A DNA stretch of 64,000 nucleotides from Archivesica marissinica (taxonomy: Eukaryota > Mollusca > Bivalvia > Venerida > Vesicomyidae), in contig CM026397.1 of assembly GCA_014843695.1 (NCBI GenBank), positions 43,196,780 through 43,260,779 on the forward strand, read 5' to 3'. Positions 27,201 through 40,430 of the stretch are shown here, piece by piece. Both the position numbers and the translations under genes were made by a program. Every line of letters starts with the position of its first letter. Positions within the stretch are counted from its first letter, which is position 1. The notes beneath the pieces are model-generated. The model did no database searches and had not been told where the DNA came from. It saw only the letters and a program-made list of their open reading frames with translations.

Positions 27201-27698
27201 CACCAATATACACACATCCTACACCAATATACACACATCTTACACCAATATACACACATCTTACACCAATATACACACATCCTACACCAATATGCACACA
27301 TCCTACACCAATATACACACATCCTATACCAATATACACACATCTTACAACAATATACACACATCTTACACCAATATACACATATCTTACACCAATATAC
27401 ACACATCTTACACCAATATACACACATCTTACACCAATATACACACATCTTACACCAATATACACACATCTTACACCAATATACACACATCTTACACCAA
27501 TATACACACATCTTACACCAATATACACACATCTTACACCAATATACACACATCTTACAACAATATACACACATCTTACACCAATATACACACATCTTAC
27601 ACCAATATACACACATCTTACACCAATATACACACATCTTACACCAATATACACACATCTTACACCAATATACACACATCTTACACCAATATACACAC
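24275..27698. repeat. 21-bp satellite array, right part (about 163 copies)
   Basis: This has the same 21-bp unit and the same variants as the left part (for example CATACCGTATACC, found near 19330 and 25945), so the two parts were one array. A CATCCTACACC variant becomes common only in the distal portion, between about 26600 and 27340. The array ends at TACACACACCTTTCG. Reverse open frames of 664 and 454 codons here are again products of the unit length. Confidence 0.97.
24640..25660. repeat. 504-bp higher-order repeat in the 21-bp satellite
   Basis: Two adjacent blocks repeat the same ordered variants at an offset of 504 bp (24 units). The series includes a CATTATACACAAAACG unit, a CATACCAATATATACACATC series, an ACCGCAATATAC unit and ACATATATACACAC. 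Frames at 24813-25034 and 25317-25538 translate almost identically. A second pair with the same 504-bp offset lies at about 26790 and 27294 (an AATATGCACACATCC unit followed by CCTATACC and TTACAACAA units). Confidence 0.85.
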
Positions 27699-28374
27699 AC
27701 CTTTCGTTTATCGTTGTCAATGGTATTAGCTAATTACTATATTTTGTATCGACCTTTATTCATTGTTACTGCCCCTGTCGAGAGCCTCATTTCTATACAA
27801 GACACAACTCCACAACCACATATGTTAGTGAGAAAGATAGCAATACAAATAACTCCAATATAATGTTCAAGTTACTTTCTGTCTGCTGTCAATATTGACA
27901 CAACACATTCATTAGAACATACTAGTTTTTAATTAACTGTTTATGATTCTCTGCAAATAGCTAAAATACATGCATCCACCGGGGAATACTAAACGCAAAC
28001 AGTGGAAAAGAAAATGCCAATAAATACTGTTCTAAAACAGTGATGGGTAGAATTTTCCTTCACTGAGAACGAAATGTCTTAATTTGTATAATTTAAAATA
28101 TTAATGAAATATAATTTGTCTTATAGTTTTGATTTGCAGGATGGAAATCTACTGTTTCCCAGCTCATTAATCTTTATTACAGATTGAATCGGCGCATTAT
28201 AATAATACTAATAAAGACTTTATTTAACGAGAGAACTCATTTGAACAATTAAGTCAATCTACCATTCAACAAATTAAACCATGAAATAGCATAATGAAAC
28301 ATGTAAACAGTAACCAGTAAAACGTTCATAGGAAATAAGATATAAGCTGCAAGAACTAATACTTATATTTATGT
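27699..28374. other. Unique AT-rich spacer
   Basis: This is the sequence between the 21-bp array and the TTAA-flanked MITE. I found no ORF with recognisable content, no RNA gene and no strong inverted repeat. Confidence 0.5.
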
Positions 28375-28378
28375 TTAA

Positions 28379-28614
28379 CCCTTTCAACACCACAGACCTC
28401 TAAATAGGCTTACAAAAAAGTGTAGATCCAGATGAGCCGGCTCGTGACGAGCCGTCTCATCAGGATCTGCACTTTTTTCAAGTAATATAATTATTTTTAG
28501 ACAATTGTTTACCCATTTTGATAAATGAACTGATCCAAATGTAATTTTGTTATTAATTTATTGGTCTAAAAATATCATGGACCAGTCCATGTCAGTTACT
28601 TGGTATTGAATGGG
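28379..28614. mobile_element. piggyBac-like MITE (236 bp) with internal hairpin
   Basis: TTAA at 28375-28378 and 28615-28618 flanks terminal inverted repeats beginning CCCTTTCAACACCA (left) and CCCATTCAATACCA (right, reverse strand), matching at 12 of 14. TTAA duplications and CCC-starting ends are the hallmark of the piggyBac superfamily. Inside, 28414-28445 and 28447-28478 form a 32-bp inverted repeat with three mismatches and a one-base centre, centred on GGCTCGTGACGAGCC. There is no coding capacity, so it would have relied on a transposase from elsewhere. Confidence 0.75.
28414..28478. repeat. 32-bp near-perfect palindrome inside the MITE
   Basis: The arms 28414-28445 and 28447-28478 are complementary except at three positions, with a single unpaired base between them (28446). 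The ends are A6/T6. Transcribed, it would form a hairpin of about 32 bp. Confidence 0.85.
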
Positions 28615-28702
28615 TTAATTGTAAAGTATCAGTGTATTAAGCTATTGGTCTGTTCTTTGCATCACCTGATATATAAAGCGGCTTTGACGTGTGGAACAGA
28701 AT

Positions 28703-28993
28703 GTGCACAGACGGATCTGTAGTCCAGTGGTTAACACGCTGGACTGGTAATTCAGGGATCGCAGGTTCGATCCACCGTCTGACCCGTATAAAATTAAGTC
28801 TTTCAGAAGGGACGTTAATCCGATGTCTCGGGTCGGTGCTTTACACCGTGCACGTAAAAGAACCAGAGGAGACTCTGTAATGGGTCTCTTTCTGTATCAT
28901 TGCACTATCCTCCAAAATCTAAAATGACTAATCTCTTCAGGAGGCGTCGCTCATATGGGTATCCGGTAGCGACGATAAATAAACGTAAAACAC
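28703..28993 (+). mobile_element. Full-length tRNA-derived SINE, family A, with 8-bp TSD
   Basis: The element is flanked by AACAGAAT at 28695-28702 and 28994-29001. The head is tRNA-like: an A-box region TAGTCCAGTGGTTAACACGC, an anticodon-type stem CTGGA/TTCAG with loop CTGGTAA (anticodon GGT, so Thr-like), and the B box GGTTCGATCC. The core holds GTGCACGTAAAAGAACCAGA and a CATTGCACTATCCTCCAAAA block. The 3' end is CGACGATAAATAAACGTAAAA. RNA polymerase III would transcribe it from the internal boxes. Two further copies lie in the window (29085-29223 truncated; 54129-54424 minus). Confidence 0.88.
28709..28775 (+). promoter_or_regulatory. Internal pol III promoter (A and B boxes) of SINE A
   Basis: The tRNA-like head has the A-box region at about 28720-28740 and the B box GGTTCGATCC at about 28764-28773, with ordinary spacing for a type 2 RNA polymerase III promoter. 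This is seen by motif; activity is inferred. Confidence 0.65.
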
Positions 28994-29084
28994 AACAGAA
29001 TTCCACAAATGAGTAAGATTTTCTAAAAACTTCAATAGTTGGCTTAGGAGGGTAAAGTTTTGAGTTCGAACATCGGAAGTAAAT

Positions 29085-29223
29085 CACCGTGCACGTAAAA
29101 GAACCAGAGGATATTCTGGAATGGGTCTCTGTCTGTACCATTGCACTATCCTCCAAAATCTCAAATGACCAATCTCTTGGATCCCTCGCTCATATGGGCG
29201 ACGATAAATAAACGTAAAATAAA
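29085..29223 (+). mobile_element. 5'-truncated copy of SINE A
   Basis: It starts in the core at CACCGTGCACGTAAAAGAAC and runs to the same GACGATAAATAAACGTAAAA end as the full copy 230 bp upstream. Differences include a deletion near CTCTTGGATCCCTCGC. The tRNA-like head is missing. The tail abuts the first unit of the 51-bp satellite. Confidence 0.85.
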
Positions 29224-32200
29224 GGGAGAAGAAGTAATACCTGCATTGTAGATGGTTGTACTATACGATGTACTCGGAGAACAAGTAATACCTGCATTGT
29301 ATATGGTTGTACTATACGATGTACTCGGAGAACAAGTAATACCTGCATTGTATATGGTTGTACTATACGATGTACTCGGAGAACAAGTAATACCTGCATT
29401 GTAGATGGTTGTACTATACGATGTACTCGGAGAGCATGTAATACCTGCATTGTAGATGGTTGTACAATACGATGTACTCGGAGAACAAGTAATACCTGCA
29501 TTGTATGTGGTTGTACTATACGATGTACTCGGCTAACAAGTAATACCTGCATTGTAGAAGGTTGTACTATACGATGTACTCGGCTAGCAAGTAATACCTG
29601 CATTGTAGATGGTTGTACTATACGATGTACTCGGCTAACAAGTAATACATGCATTGTAGATGGTTGTACTATACGATGTACTCGGCTAACAAGTAATACC
29701 TGCATTGTATATGGTTGTACTATACGATATACTCGGAGAACAAGTAATACCTGCATTGTAGATGGTTGTACTATACGATGTACTCGGAGAACAAGTAATA
29801 CCTGCATTGTATATGGTTGTACTATACGATGTACTCGGCTAACAAGTAATACCTGCATTGTATATGGTTGTACTATACGATATACTCGGAGAACAAGTAA
29901 TAGTTGCATTGTAGATGGTTGTACTATACGATGTAGTCGGCTAACAAGTAATACCTGCATTGTGGATGGTTGTACTATACGATGTACTCGGAGAACAAGT
30001 AATACCTGCATTGTATGTGGTTGTACTATACGATGTACTCGGAGAACAAGTAATACCTGCATTGTAGATGGTTGTACTATACGATGTACTCGGAGACCAA
30101 GTAATACCTGCATAGTAGATGGTTGTACTATACGATGTACTCGGAGAACAAGTAATACCTGCATTGTAGATGGTTGTACTATACGATGTACTCGGAGAAC
30201 AAGTAATACCTGCATAGTAGATGGTTGTACTATACGATGTACTCGGAGAACAAGTAATACCTGCATTGTAGATGGTTGTACTATACGATGTACTCGGAGA
30301 ACAAGTAATACCTGCATTGTATGTGGTTGTACTATACGATGTACTCGGAGAACAAGTAATACCTGCATTGTAGATGGTTCTACTATACGAGGTACCCGGA
30401 GAACAAGTAATACCTGCATTGTAGATGGTTGTACTATACGATGTACTCGGCTAACATGTAATACCTGCATAGTAGATGGTTGTACTATACGATGTACTCC
30501 GAGAACAAGTAATACATGCATTGTATATGGTTGTACTATACGATGTACTCGGAGAACAAGTAATACCTGCATTGTAAATGGTTGTACTATACGATGTACT
30601 CGGAGAACAAGTAATACCTGCATTGTATATGGTTGTACTATACGATGTACTTGGCTAACAAGTAATACCTGCATTGTAGATGGTTGTACTATACGATGTA
30701 CTCGGCTAGCAAGTAATACCTGCCTTGTAGATGGTTGTACTAAACGATGTACTCAGCTAACAAGTAATACCTGCATTGTAGATGGTTGTACTATACGATG
30801 TACTCGGAGAACAAGTAATACCTGCATTGTATATGGTTGTACTATACGATGTACTCGGAGAAGAAGTAATACCTGATTGTAGATGGTTGTACTAAACGAT
30901 GTACTCAGCTAACAAGTAATACCTGCATTGTAGATGGTTGTACTATACGATGTACTCGGAGAACAAGTAATACCTGCATTGTATATGGTTGTACTATACG
31001 ATGTACTCGGAGAACAAGTAATACCTGCATTGTAGATGGTTGTACTATACGATGTACTCGGCTAACAAGTAATACCTGCATTGTATATGGTTGTACTATA
31101 CGATATACTCGGAGAACAAGTAATACTTGCATTGTAGATGGTTGTACTATACGATGTAGTCGGCTAACAAGTAACACCTGCATTGTAGATGGTTGTACTA
31201 TACGATGTACTCGGAGAACAAGTAATACCTGCATTGTATGTGGTTGTACTATACGATGTACTCGGAGAACAAGTAATACCTGCATTGTAGATGGTTGTAC
31301 TATACGATGTACTCGGAGAACAAGTAATACCTGCATTGTATGTGGTTGTACTATACGATGTACTCGGAGAACAAGTAATACCTACATTGTAGATGATTGT
31401 ACCATACGAGGTACCAGGAGAACAAGTAATACCTGCATTGTATATGGTTGTACTATACGATGTACTCGGCTAACAAGTAATACCTGCATTGTAGATGGTT
31501 GTACTATACGATGTACTCGGAGAACAAGTAATACCTGCATTGTAGATGGTTGTACTATACGATGTACTCGGAGAGCAAGTAATACCTGCATTGTAGATGG
31601 TTGTACTATACGATGTACTCGGCTAACAAGTAATACCTGCATTGTAGATAGTTGTACTATACGATGTACTCGGCTAACAAGTAATACATGCATTGTAGAT
31701 GGTTGTACTATACGATGTACTCGGCTAACAAGTAATACCTGCATTGTATATGGTTGAACTATACGATATACTCGGAGAACAAGTAATACCTGCATTGTAG
31801 ATGGTTGTACTATACGATGTACTCGGAGAACAAGTAATACCTGCATTGTATATGGTTGTACTATACGATGTACTCGGAGAACAAGTAATACCTGCATTGT
31901 AGATGGTTGTACTATACGATGTACTCGGCTAACAAGTAATACCTGCATTGTATGTGGTTGTACTATACGATGTACTCGGAGAACAAGTAATACCTGCATT
32001 GTAGATGGTTGTACTATACGATGTACTCGGAGAACAAGTAATACCTGCATTGTATGTGGTTGTACTATACGATGTACTCGGAGAACAAGTAATACCTGCA
32101 TTGTAGATGGTTGTACCATACGATGTACCCGGAGAACAAGTAATACCTGCATTGTATATGGTTGTACTATACGATGTACTCGGCTAACAAGTAATACCTG

Positions 32201-34080
32201 CATTGTAGATGGTTGTACTATACGATGTACTCCGAGAACAAGTAATACTGCATTGTATATGGTTGTACTATACGATGTACTCGGAGAACAAGTAATACCT
32301 GCATTGTAGATGGTTGTACTATACGATGTACTCGGAGAACAAGTAATACCTGCATTGTAGATGGTTGTACTATACGATGTACTTGGCTAACAAGTAATAC
32401 CTGCATTGTAGATGGTTGTACTATACGATGTACTCGGCTAGCAAGTAATACCTGCATTGTAGATGGTTGTACTAAACGATGTACTCAGCTAACAAGTAAT
32501 ACCTGCATTGTAGATGGTTGTACTATACGATGTACTCGGAGAACAAGTAATACCTGCATTGTAGATGGTTGTACTATACGATGTACTCGGATAACAAGTA
32601 ATACCTGCATTGTATATGGTTGTACTATACGATGTACTCGGCTAACAAGTAATACCTGCATTGTAGATGGTTGTACTATACGATGTACTCGGAGAACAAG
32701 TAATACCTGCATTGTAGATGGTTGTACTATACGATGTACTCGGAGAACAAGTAATACCTGCATTGTATATGGTTGTACTATACGATGTACTCGGAGAACA
32801 AGTAATACCTGCATTGTAGATGGTTGTACTATACGATGTACTCGGCTAACAAGTAATACCTGCATTGTATATGGTTGTACTATACGATATACTCGGAGAA
32901 CAAGTAATACTTGCATTGTAGATGGTTGTACTATACGATGTAGTCGGCTAACAAGTAACACCTGCATTGTAGATGGTTGTACTATACGATGTACTCGGAG
33001 AACAAGTAATACCTGCATTGTATGTGGTTGTACTATACGATGTACTCGGCTAGCAAGTAATACCTGCATTGTAGATGGTTGTACTATACGATGTACTCGG
33101 GGAACAAGTAATACCTGCATTGTATGTGGTTGTACTATACGATGTACTCGGAGAACAAGTAATACCTGCATTGTAGATGATTGTACCATACGAGGTACCA
33201 GGAGAACAAGTAATACATGCATTGTATATGGTTGTACTATACGATTTACTCGGCTAACAAGTAATACCTGCATAGTAGATGGTTGTACTATACGATGTAC
33301 TCCGAGAACAAGTAATACATGCATTGTATATGGTAGTACTATACGATGTACTCGGAGAACAAGTAATACCTGCATTGTAAATGGTTGTACTATACGATGT
33401 ACTCGGAGAACAAGTAATACCTGCATTGTATATGGTTGTACTATACGATGTACTCGGGGAACAAGTAATACCTGCATTGTATATGGTTGTACTATACGAT
33501 GTACTCGGCTAGCAAGTAATACCTGCCTTGTAGATGGTTGTACTAAACGATGTACTCAGCTAACAAGTAATACCTGCATTGTAGATGGTTGTACTATACG
33601 ATGTACTCGGAGAACAAGTAATACCTGCATTGTATATGGTTGTACTATACGATGTACTCGGAGAAGAAGTAATACCTGCATTGTAGATGGTTGTACTATA
33701 CGATGTACTTGGCTAACAAGTAATACCTGCATTGTAGATGGTTGTACTATACGATGTACTCGGCTAGCAAGTAATACCTGCATTGTATATGGTTGTACTA
33801 TACGATGTACACGGAGAACAAGTAATACCTGCATTGTAGATGGTTGTACTATACGATGTACTCGGAGAACAAGTAATACCTGCATTGTAGATGGTTGTAC
33901 TATACGATGTACTCGGCTAACAAGTAATACCTGCATTGTAGATGGTTGTACTATACGATGTACTCGGAGAACAAGTAATACCTGCATTGTAGATGGTTGT
34001 ACTATACGATGTACTCGGCTAACAAGTAATACCTGCATTGTAGATGGTTGTACTATACGATGTACTCGGCTAACAAGTAA

Positions 34081-37000
34081 TACCTACATTGTAGATGGTT
34101 GTAACATACGATATACTCGGAGAACAAGCAATACCTGCATTGTAGATGGTTGTACTATACGATGTACTCGGCTAACAAGTAACACCTGCATTGTAGATGG
34201 TTGTACTATACGATGTACCCCGAGAACAAGTAATACATGCATTGTATATGGTTGTACTATACGATGTACTCGGAGAACAAGTAATACCTGCATTGTAGAT
34301 GGTTGTACTATACGATGTACTCGGAGAACATGAAATACCTGCATTGTATATGGTTGTACTATACGATGTACTCGGCTAACAAGTAATACCTGCATTGTAG
34401 ATGGTTGTACTATACGACGTACTCGGAAAACAAGTAATACCTGCATGGTATATGGTTGTACTAAATGATGTACTCAGCTAACAAGTAATACCTGCATTGT
34501 AGATGGTTGTACTATACGATGTACTCGGAGAAGAAGTAATACCTGCATTGTAGATGGTTGTACTATACGATGTACTTGGCTAACAAGTAATACCTGCATT
34601 GTAGATGGTTGTACTATACGATGTACTCGGCTAGCAAGTAATACCTGCATTGTATATGGTTGTACTATACGATATACTCGGAGAACAAGTAATACCTGCA
34701 TTGTATATGGTTGTACTATACGATATACTCGGAGAACAAGTAATACCTGCATTGTAGATGGTTGTACTATACGATGTACTCGGAGAACAAGTAATACCTG
34801 CATTGTATATGGTTGTACTATATGATGTACTCGGAGAACAAGTAATACCTGTATTGTAGATGGTTGTACTATACGATGTACTCGGCTAACAAGTAATATC
34901 TGCATTGTATATGGTTGTACTATACGATATGCTCGGAGAACAAGTAATACTTGCATTGTAGATGGTTGTACTATACGATGTAGTCGGCTAACAAGTAATA
35001 CCTGCATTGTAGATGGTTGTACTATACGATGTACTCGGCTAACAAGTAATACCTACATTGTAGATGGTTGTAACATACGATATACTCGGAGAACAAGCAA
35101 TACCTGCATTGTAGATGGTTGTACTATACGATGTACTCGGCTAACAAGTAACACCTGCATTGTAGATGGTTGTACTATACGATGTACCCCGAGAACAAGT
35201 AATACATGCATTGTATATGGTTGTACTAAATGATGTACTCAGCTAACAAGTAATACCTGCATTGTAGATGGTTGTACTATACGATGTACTCGGAGAAGAA
35301 GTAATACCTGCATTGTAGATGGTTGTACTATACGATGTACTTGGCTAACAAGTAATACCTGCATTGTAGATGGTTGTACTATACGATGTACTCGGCTAAC
35401 AAGTAATACCTGCATTGTATATGGTTGTACTATACGATGTACCCGGAGAACAAGTAATACCTGCATTGTATATGGTTGTACTATACGATGTACTCGGAGA
35501 ACAAGTAATACCTGCATTGTAGATGGTTGTACTATACGATGTACTCGGAGAACAAGTAATACCTGCATTGTATATGGTTGTACTATACGATGTACTCGGA
35601 GAACAAGTAATACCTGCATTGTAGATGGTTGTACTATACGATGTACTCGGCTAACAAGTAATACCTGCATTGTATATGGTTGTACTATACGATGTACTCG
35701 GAGAACAAGTAATACCTGCATTGTAGATGGTTGTACTATACGATGTACTCGGCTAACAAGTAATACCTGCATTGTAGATGGTTGTACTATACGATGTACT
35801 CGGAGAACAAGTAATACCTGCATTGTATATGGTTGTACTATACGATGTACTCGGAGAACAAGTAATACCTGCATTGTAGATGGTTGTACTATACGATGTA
35901 CTCGGAGAACAAGTAATACCTGCATTGTATGTGGTTGTACTATACGATGTACTCGGAGAACAAGTAATACCTGCATTGTAGATGGTTGTACTATACGATG
36001 TACTCGGAGAACAAGTAATACCTGCATTGTATATGGTTGTACTATACGATGTACTCGGAGAACAAGTAATACCTGCATTGTAGATGGTTGTACTATACGA
36101 TGTACTCGGAGAACAAGTAATACCTGCATTGTATATGGTTGTACTATACGATGTACTCGGTAACAAGTAATACCTGCATTGTAGATGGTTGTACTATACG
36201 ATGTACTCGGAGAACAAGTAATACCTGCATTGTATATGGTTGTACTATACGATGTACTCGGATAACAAGTAATACCTGCATTGTAGATGGTTGTACTATA
36301 CGATGTACTCGGAGAACAAGTAATACCTGCATTGTAGATGGTTGTACTATACGATGTACTCGGCTAACAAGTAATACCTGCATTGTAGATGGTTGTACTA
36401 TACGATGTACTCGGCTAACAAGTAATACCTGCATTGTAGATGGTTGTACTATACGATGTACTCGGAGAACAAGTAATACCTGCATTGTAGATGGTTGTAC
36501 TATACGATGTACTCGGAGAACAAGTAATACCTGCATTGTATATGGTTGTACTATACGATGTACTCGGCTAACAAGTAATACCTGCATTGTAGATGGTTGT
36601 ACTATACGATGTACTCGGAAAACAAGTAATACCTGCATTGTATATGGTTGTACTAAATGATGTACTCAGCTAACAAGTAATACCTGCATTGTAGATGGTT
36701 GTACTATACGATGTACTCGGAGAAGAAGTAATACCTGCATTGTAGATGGTTGTACTATACGATGTACTTGGCTAACAAGTAATACCTGCATTGTAGATGG
36801 TTGTACTATACGATGTACTCGGCTAGCAAGTAATACCTGCATTGTATATGGTTGTACTATACGATATACTCGGAGAACAAGTAATACCTGCATTGTATAT
36901 GGTTGTACTATACGATATACTCGGAGAACAAGTAATACCTGCATTGTAGATGGTTGTACTATACGATGTACTCGGAGAACAAGTAATACCTGCATTGTAT

Positions 37001-37190
37001 ATGGTTGTACTATATGATGTACTCGGAGAACAAGTAATACCTGTATTGTAGATGGTTGTACTATACGATGTACTCGGCTAACAAGTAATATCTGCATTGT
37101 ATATGGTTGTACTATACGATATACTCGGAGAACAAGTAATACTTGCATTGTAGATGGTTGTACTATACGATGTAGTCGGCTAACAAGTAA
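34081..37190. repeat. Higher-order blocks of 2192 and 969 bp in the 51-bp satellite
   Basis: 34474-35007 matches 36666-37199 at an offset of 2192 bp (43 units minus one base; a one-base loss is visible at CGGTAACAAG near 36160). Both copies carry the same rare changes, such as TGTATTGTAGATGG, TATATGATG and AATATCTGC. A separate block with ACCTACATTG and GTAACATACGATATAC recurs at 34082 and 35051, an offset of 969 bp (19 units). Confidence 0.8.
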
Positions 37191-39959
37191 TACCTGCATT
37201 GTAGATGGTTGTACTATACGATGTACTCGGAGAACAAGTAATACCTGCATTGTATGTGGTTGTACTATACGATGTACTCGGAGAACAAGTAATACCTGCA
37301 TTGTAGGTGGTTGTACTATACGATGTACTCGGAGAACAAGTAATACCTGCATTGTATGTGGTTGTAATATACGATGTACTCGGAGAACAAGTAATACCTG
37401 CATTGTAGATGGTTGTACTATACGATGTACTCGGAGAACAAGTAATACCTGCATTGTATGTGGTTGTACTATACGATGTACTCGGAGAACAAGTAATACC
37501 TGCATTGTAGATGGTTGTACCATACGAGGTACCCGGAGAACAAGTAATACCTGCATTGTATATGGTTGTACTATACGATGTACTCGGCTAACAAGTAATA
37601 CCTGCATAGTAGATGGTTGTACTATACGATGTACTCCGAGAACAAGTAATACATGCATTGTATATGGTTGTACTATACGATGTACTCGGAGAACAAGTAA
37701 TACCTGCATTGTAAATGGTTGTACTATACGATGTACTCGGAGAACAAGTAATACCTGCATTGTATATGGTTGTACTATACGATGTACTTCGCTAACAAGT
37801 AATACCTGCATTGTAGATGGTTGTACTATACGATGTACTCGACTAGCAATTAATACCTGCATTGTAGATGGTTGTACTAAACGATGTACTCAGCTAACAA
37901 GTAATACCTGCATTGTAGATGGTTGTACTATACGATGTACTCGGAGAACAAGTAATACCTGCATTGTATATGGTTGTACTAAACGATGTACTCGGAGAAG
38001 AAGTAATACCTGCATTGTAGATGGTTGTACTATACGATGTACTCGGCTAGCAAGTAATACCTGCATTGTATATGGTTGTACTATACGATGTACTCGGAGA
38101 ACAAGTAATACCTGCATTGTAGATGGTTGTACTATATGATGTACTCGGAGAACAAGTAATACCTGCATTGTAGATGGTTGTACTATACGATGTACTCGGC
38201 TAACAAGTAATACCTGCATTGTAGATGGTTGTACTATACGATGTACTCGGAGAACAAGTAATACCTGCATTGTAGATGGTTGTACTATACGACGTACTCG
38301 GCTAACAAGTAATACCTGCATTGTATATGGTTGTACTATACGATGTACTCGGATAACAAGTAATACCTGCATTGTAGATGGTTGTACTATACGATGTACT
38401 CGGCTAACAAGTAATACCTGCATTGTAGATGGTTGTACTATACGATGTACTCGGCTAACAAGTAATACCTGCATTGTTGATGGTTGTACTATACGATGTA
38501 CTCGGCTAACAAGTAATACCTACATTGTAGATGGTTGTACCATACGATATACTCGGAGAACAAGCAATACCTGCATTGTAGATGGTTGTACTATACGATG
38601 TACTCGGCTAACAAGTAATACCTGCATTGTAGATGGTTGTACTATACGATGTACTCCGAGAACAAGTAATACCTGCATTGTATGTGGTTGTACTATACTA
38701 TGTACTCGGAGAACAAGTAATACCTGCATTGTAGATGGTTGTACTATACGATGTACTCGGAGAACAAGTAATACCTGCATTGTAGATGGTTGGACTATAC
38801 GATGTACTTGGCTAACAAGTAATACCTGCATTGTAGATGGTTGTACTATACGATGTACTCGGCTAGCAAGTAATACCTGCATTGTAGATGGTTGTACTAA
38901 ACGATGTACTCAGCTAACAAGTAATACCTGCATTGTAGATGGTTGTACTATACGATGTACTCGGAGAACAAGTAATACCTGCATTGTATATGGTTGTACT
39001 ATACGATGTACTCGGAGAAGAAGTAATACCTGCATTGTAGATGGTTGTACTATACGATGTACTCGGCTAACAAGTAATACATGCATTGTATATGGTTGTA
39101 CTATACGATGTACTTGGCTAACAAGTAATACCTGCATTGTAGATGGTTGTACTATACGATGTACTCGGCTAACAAGTAATACCTGCATTCTAGATGGTTG
39201 TACTATACGATGTACTCCGAGAACAAGTAATACCTGCATTGTATATGGTTGTACTATACGATGTACTCCGAGAACAAGTAATACATGCATTGTAGATGGT
39301 TGTACTATACGATGTACTCGGAGAACATGTAATACTTGCATTGTATATGGTTGTACTATACGATGTACTTGGCTAACAAGTAATACCTGCATTGTAGATG
39401 GTTGTACTATACGATGTACTCGGCTAACAAGTAATACCTGCATTCTAGATGGTTGTACTATACGATGTACTCGAAAACAAGTAATACCTGCATTGTATAT
39501 GGTTGTACTAAACGATGTACTCAGCTAACAAGTAATACCTGCATTGTAGATGGTTGTACTATACGATGTACTCGGAGAACAAGTAATACCTGCATTGTAG
39601 ATGGTTGTACTATACGATGTACTCGGCTAACAAGTAATACCTGCATTGTAGATGGTTGTACTAAACGATGTACTCAGCTAACAAGTAATACCTGCATTGT
39701 AGATGGTTGTACTATACGATGTACTCGGAGAACAAGTAATACCTGCATTGTATATGGTTGTACTATACGATGTACTCGGAGAACAAGTAATACCTGCATT
39801 GTATATGGTTGTACTATACGATATACTCGGAGAACAAGTAATACCTGCATTGTAGATGGTTGTACTATACGATGTACTCGGCTAACAAGTAATACCTGCA
39901 TTGTAGATGGTTGTACTATACGATGTACTCGGCTAACAAGTAATACCTGCATTGTAGAT

Positions 39960-40430
39960 GGTTGTACTATACGATGTACTCGGAGAACAAGCATTGTATA
40001 TGGTTGTACTATACGATGTTCTTGGAGAACAAGTAATACCTGCATTGTAGATGGTTGTACTATACGATGTACTCGGCTAACAAGTAATACCTGCATTGTA
40101 TATGGTTGTACTATACGATATACTCCGAGAACAAGTAATACCTGCATTGTAGATGGTTATACTATACGATGTACTCGGAGAACAAGCATTGTATATGGTT
40201 GTACTATACGATGTTCTTGGAGAACAAGTAATACCTGCATTGTAGATGGTTGTACTATACGATGTACTCGGCTAACAAGTAATACCTGCATTGTATATGG
40301 TTGTACTATACGATATACTCCGAGAACAAGTAATACCTGCATTGTAGATGGTTATACTATACGATGTACTCGGAGAACAAGCATTGTATATGGTTGTACT
40401 ATACGATGTTCTTGGAGAACAAGTAATACC
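39960..40430. repeat. Three tandem copies of a 195-bp higher-order unit
   Basis: A variant GATGTTCTTGGAG monomer, with its ATGTT at 40016, 40211 and 40406, recurs every 195 bp. Each 195-bp block is four 51-bp units minus 9 bp, the loss being TAATACCTG in AACAAGCATTGTATATGG. Confidence 0.85.

Noticed and set aside
28709..28780. A functional tRNA-Thr gene
   Set aside because: Only the A and B boxes and an anticodon-like stem are present; the acceptor stem does not pair, and the unit continues into a SINE core repeated elsewhere with target duplications.
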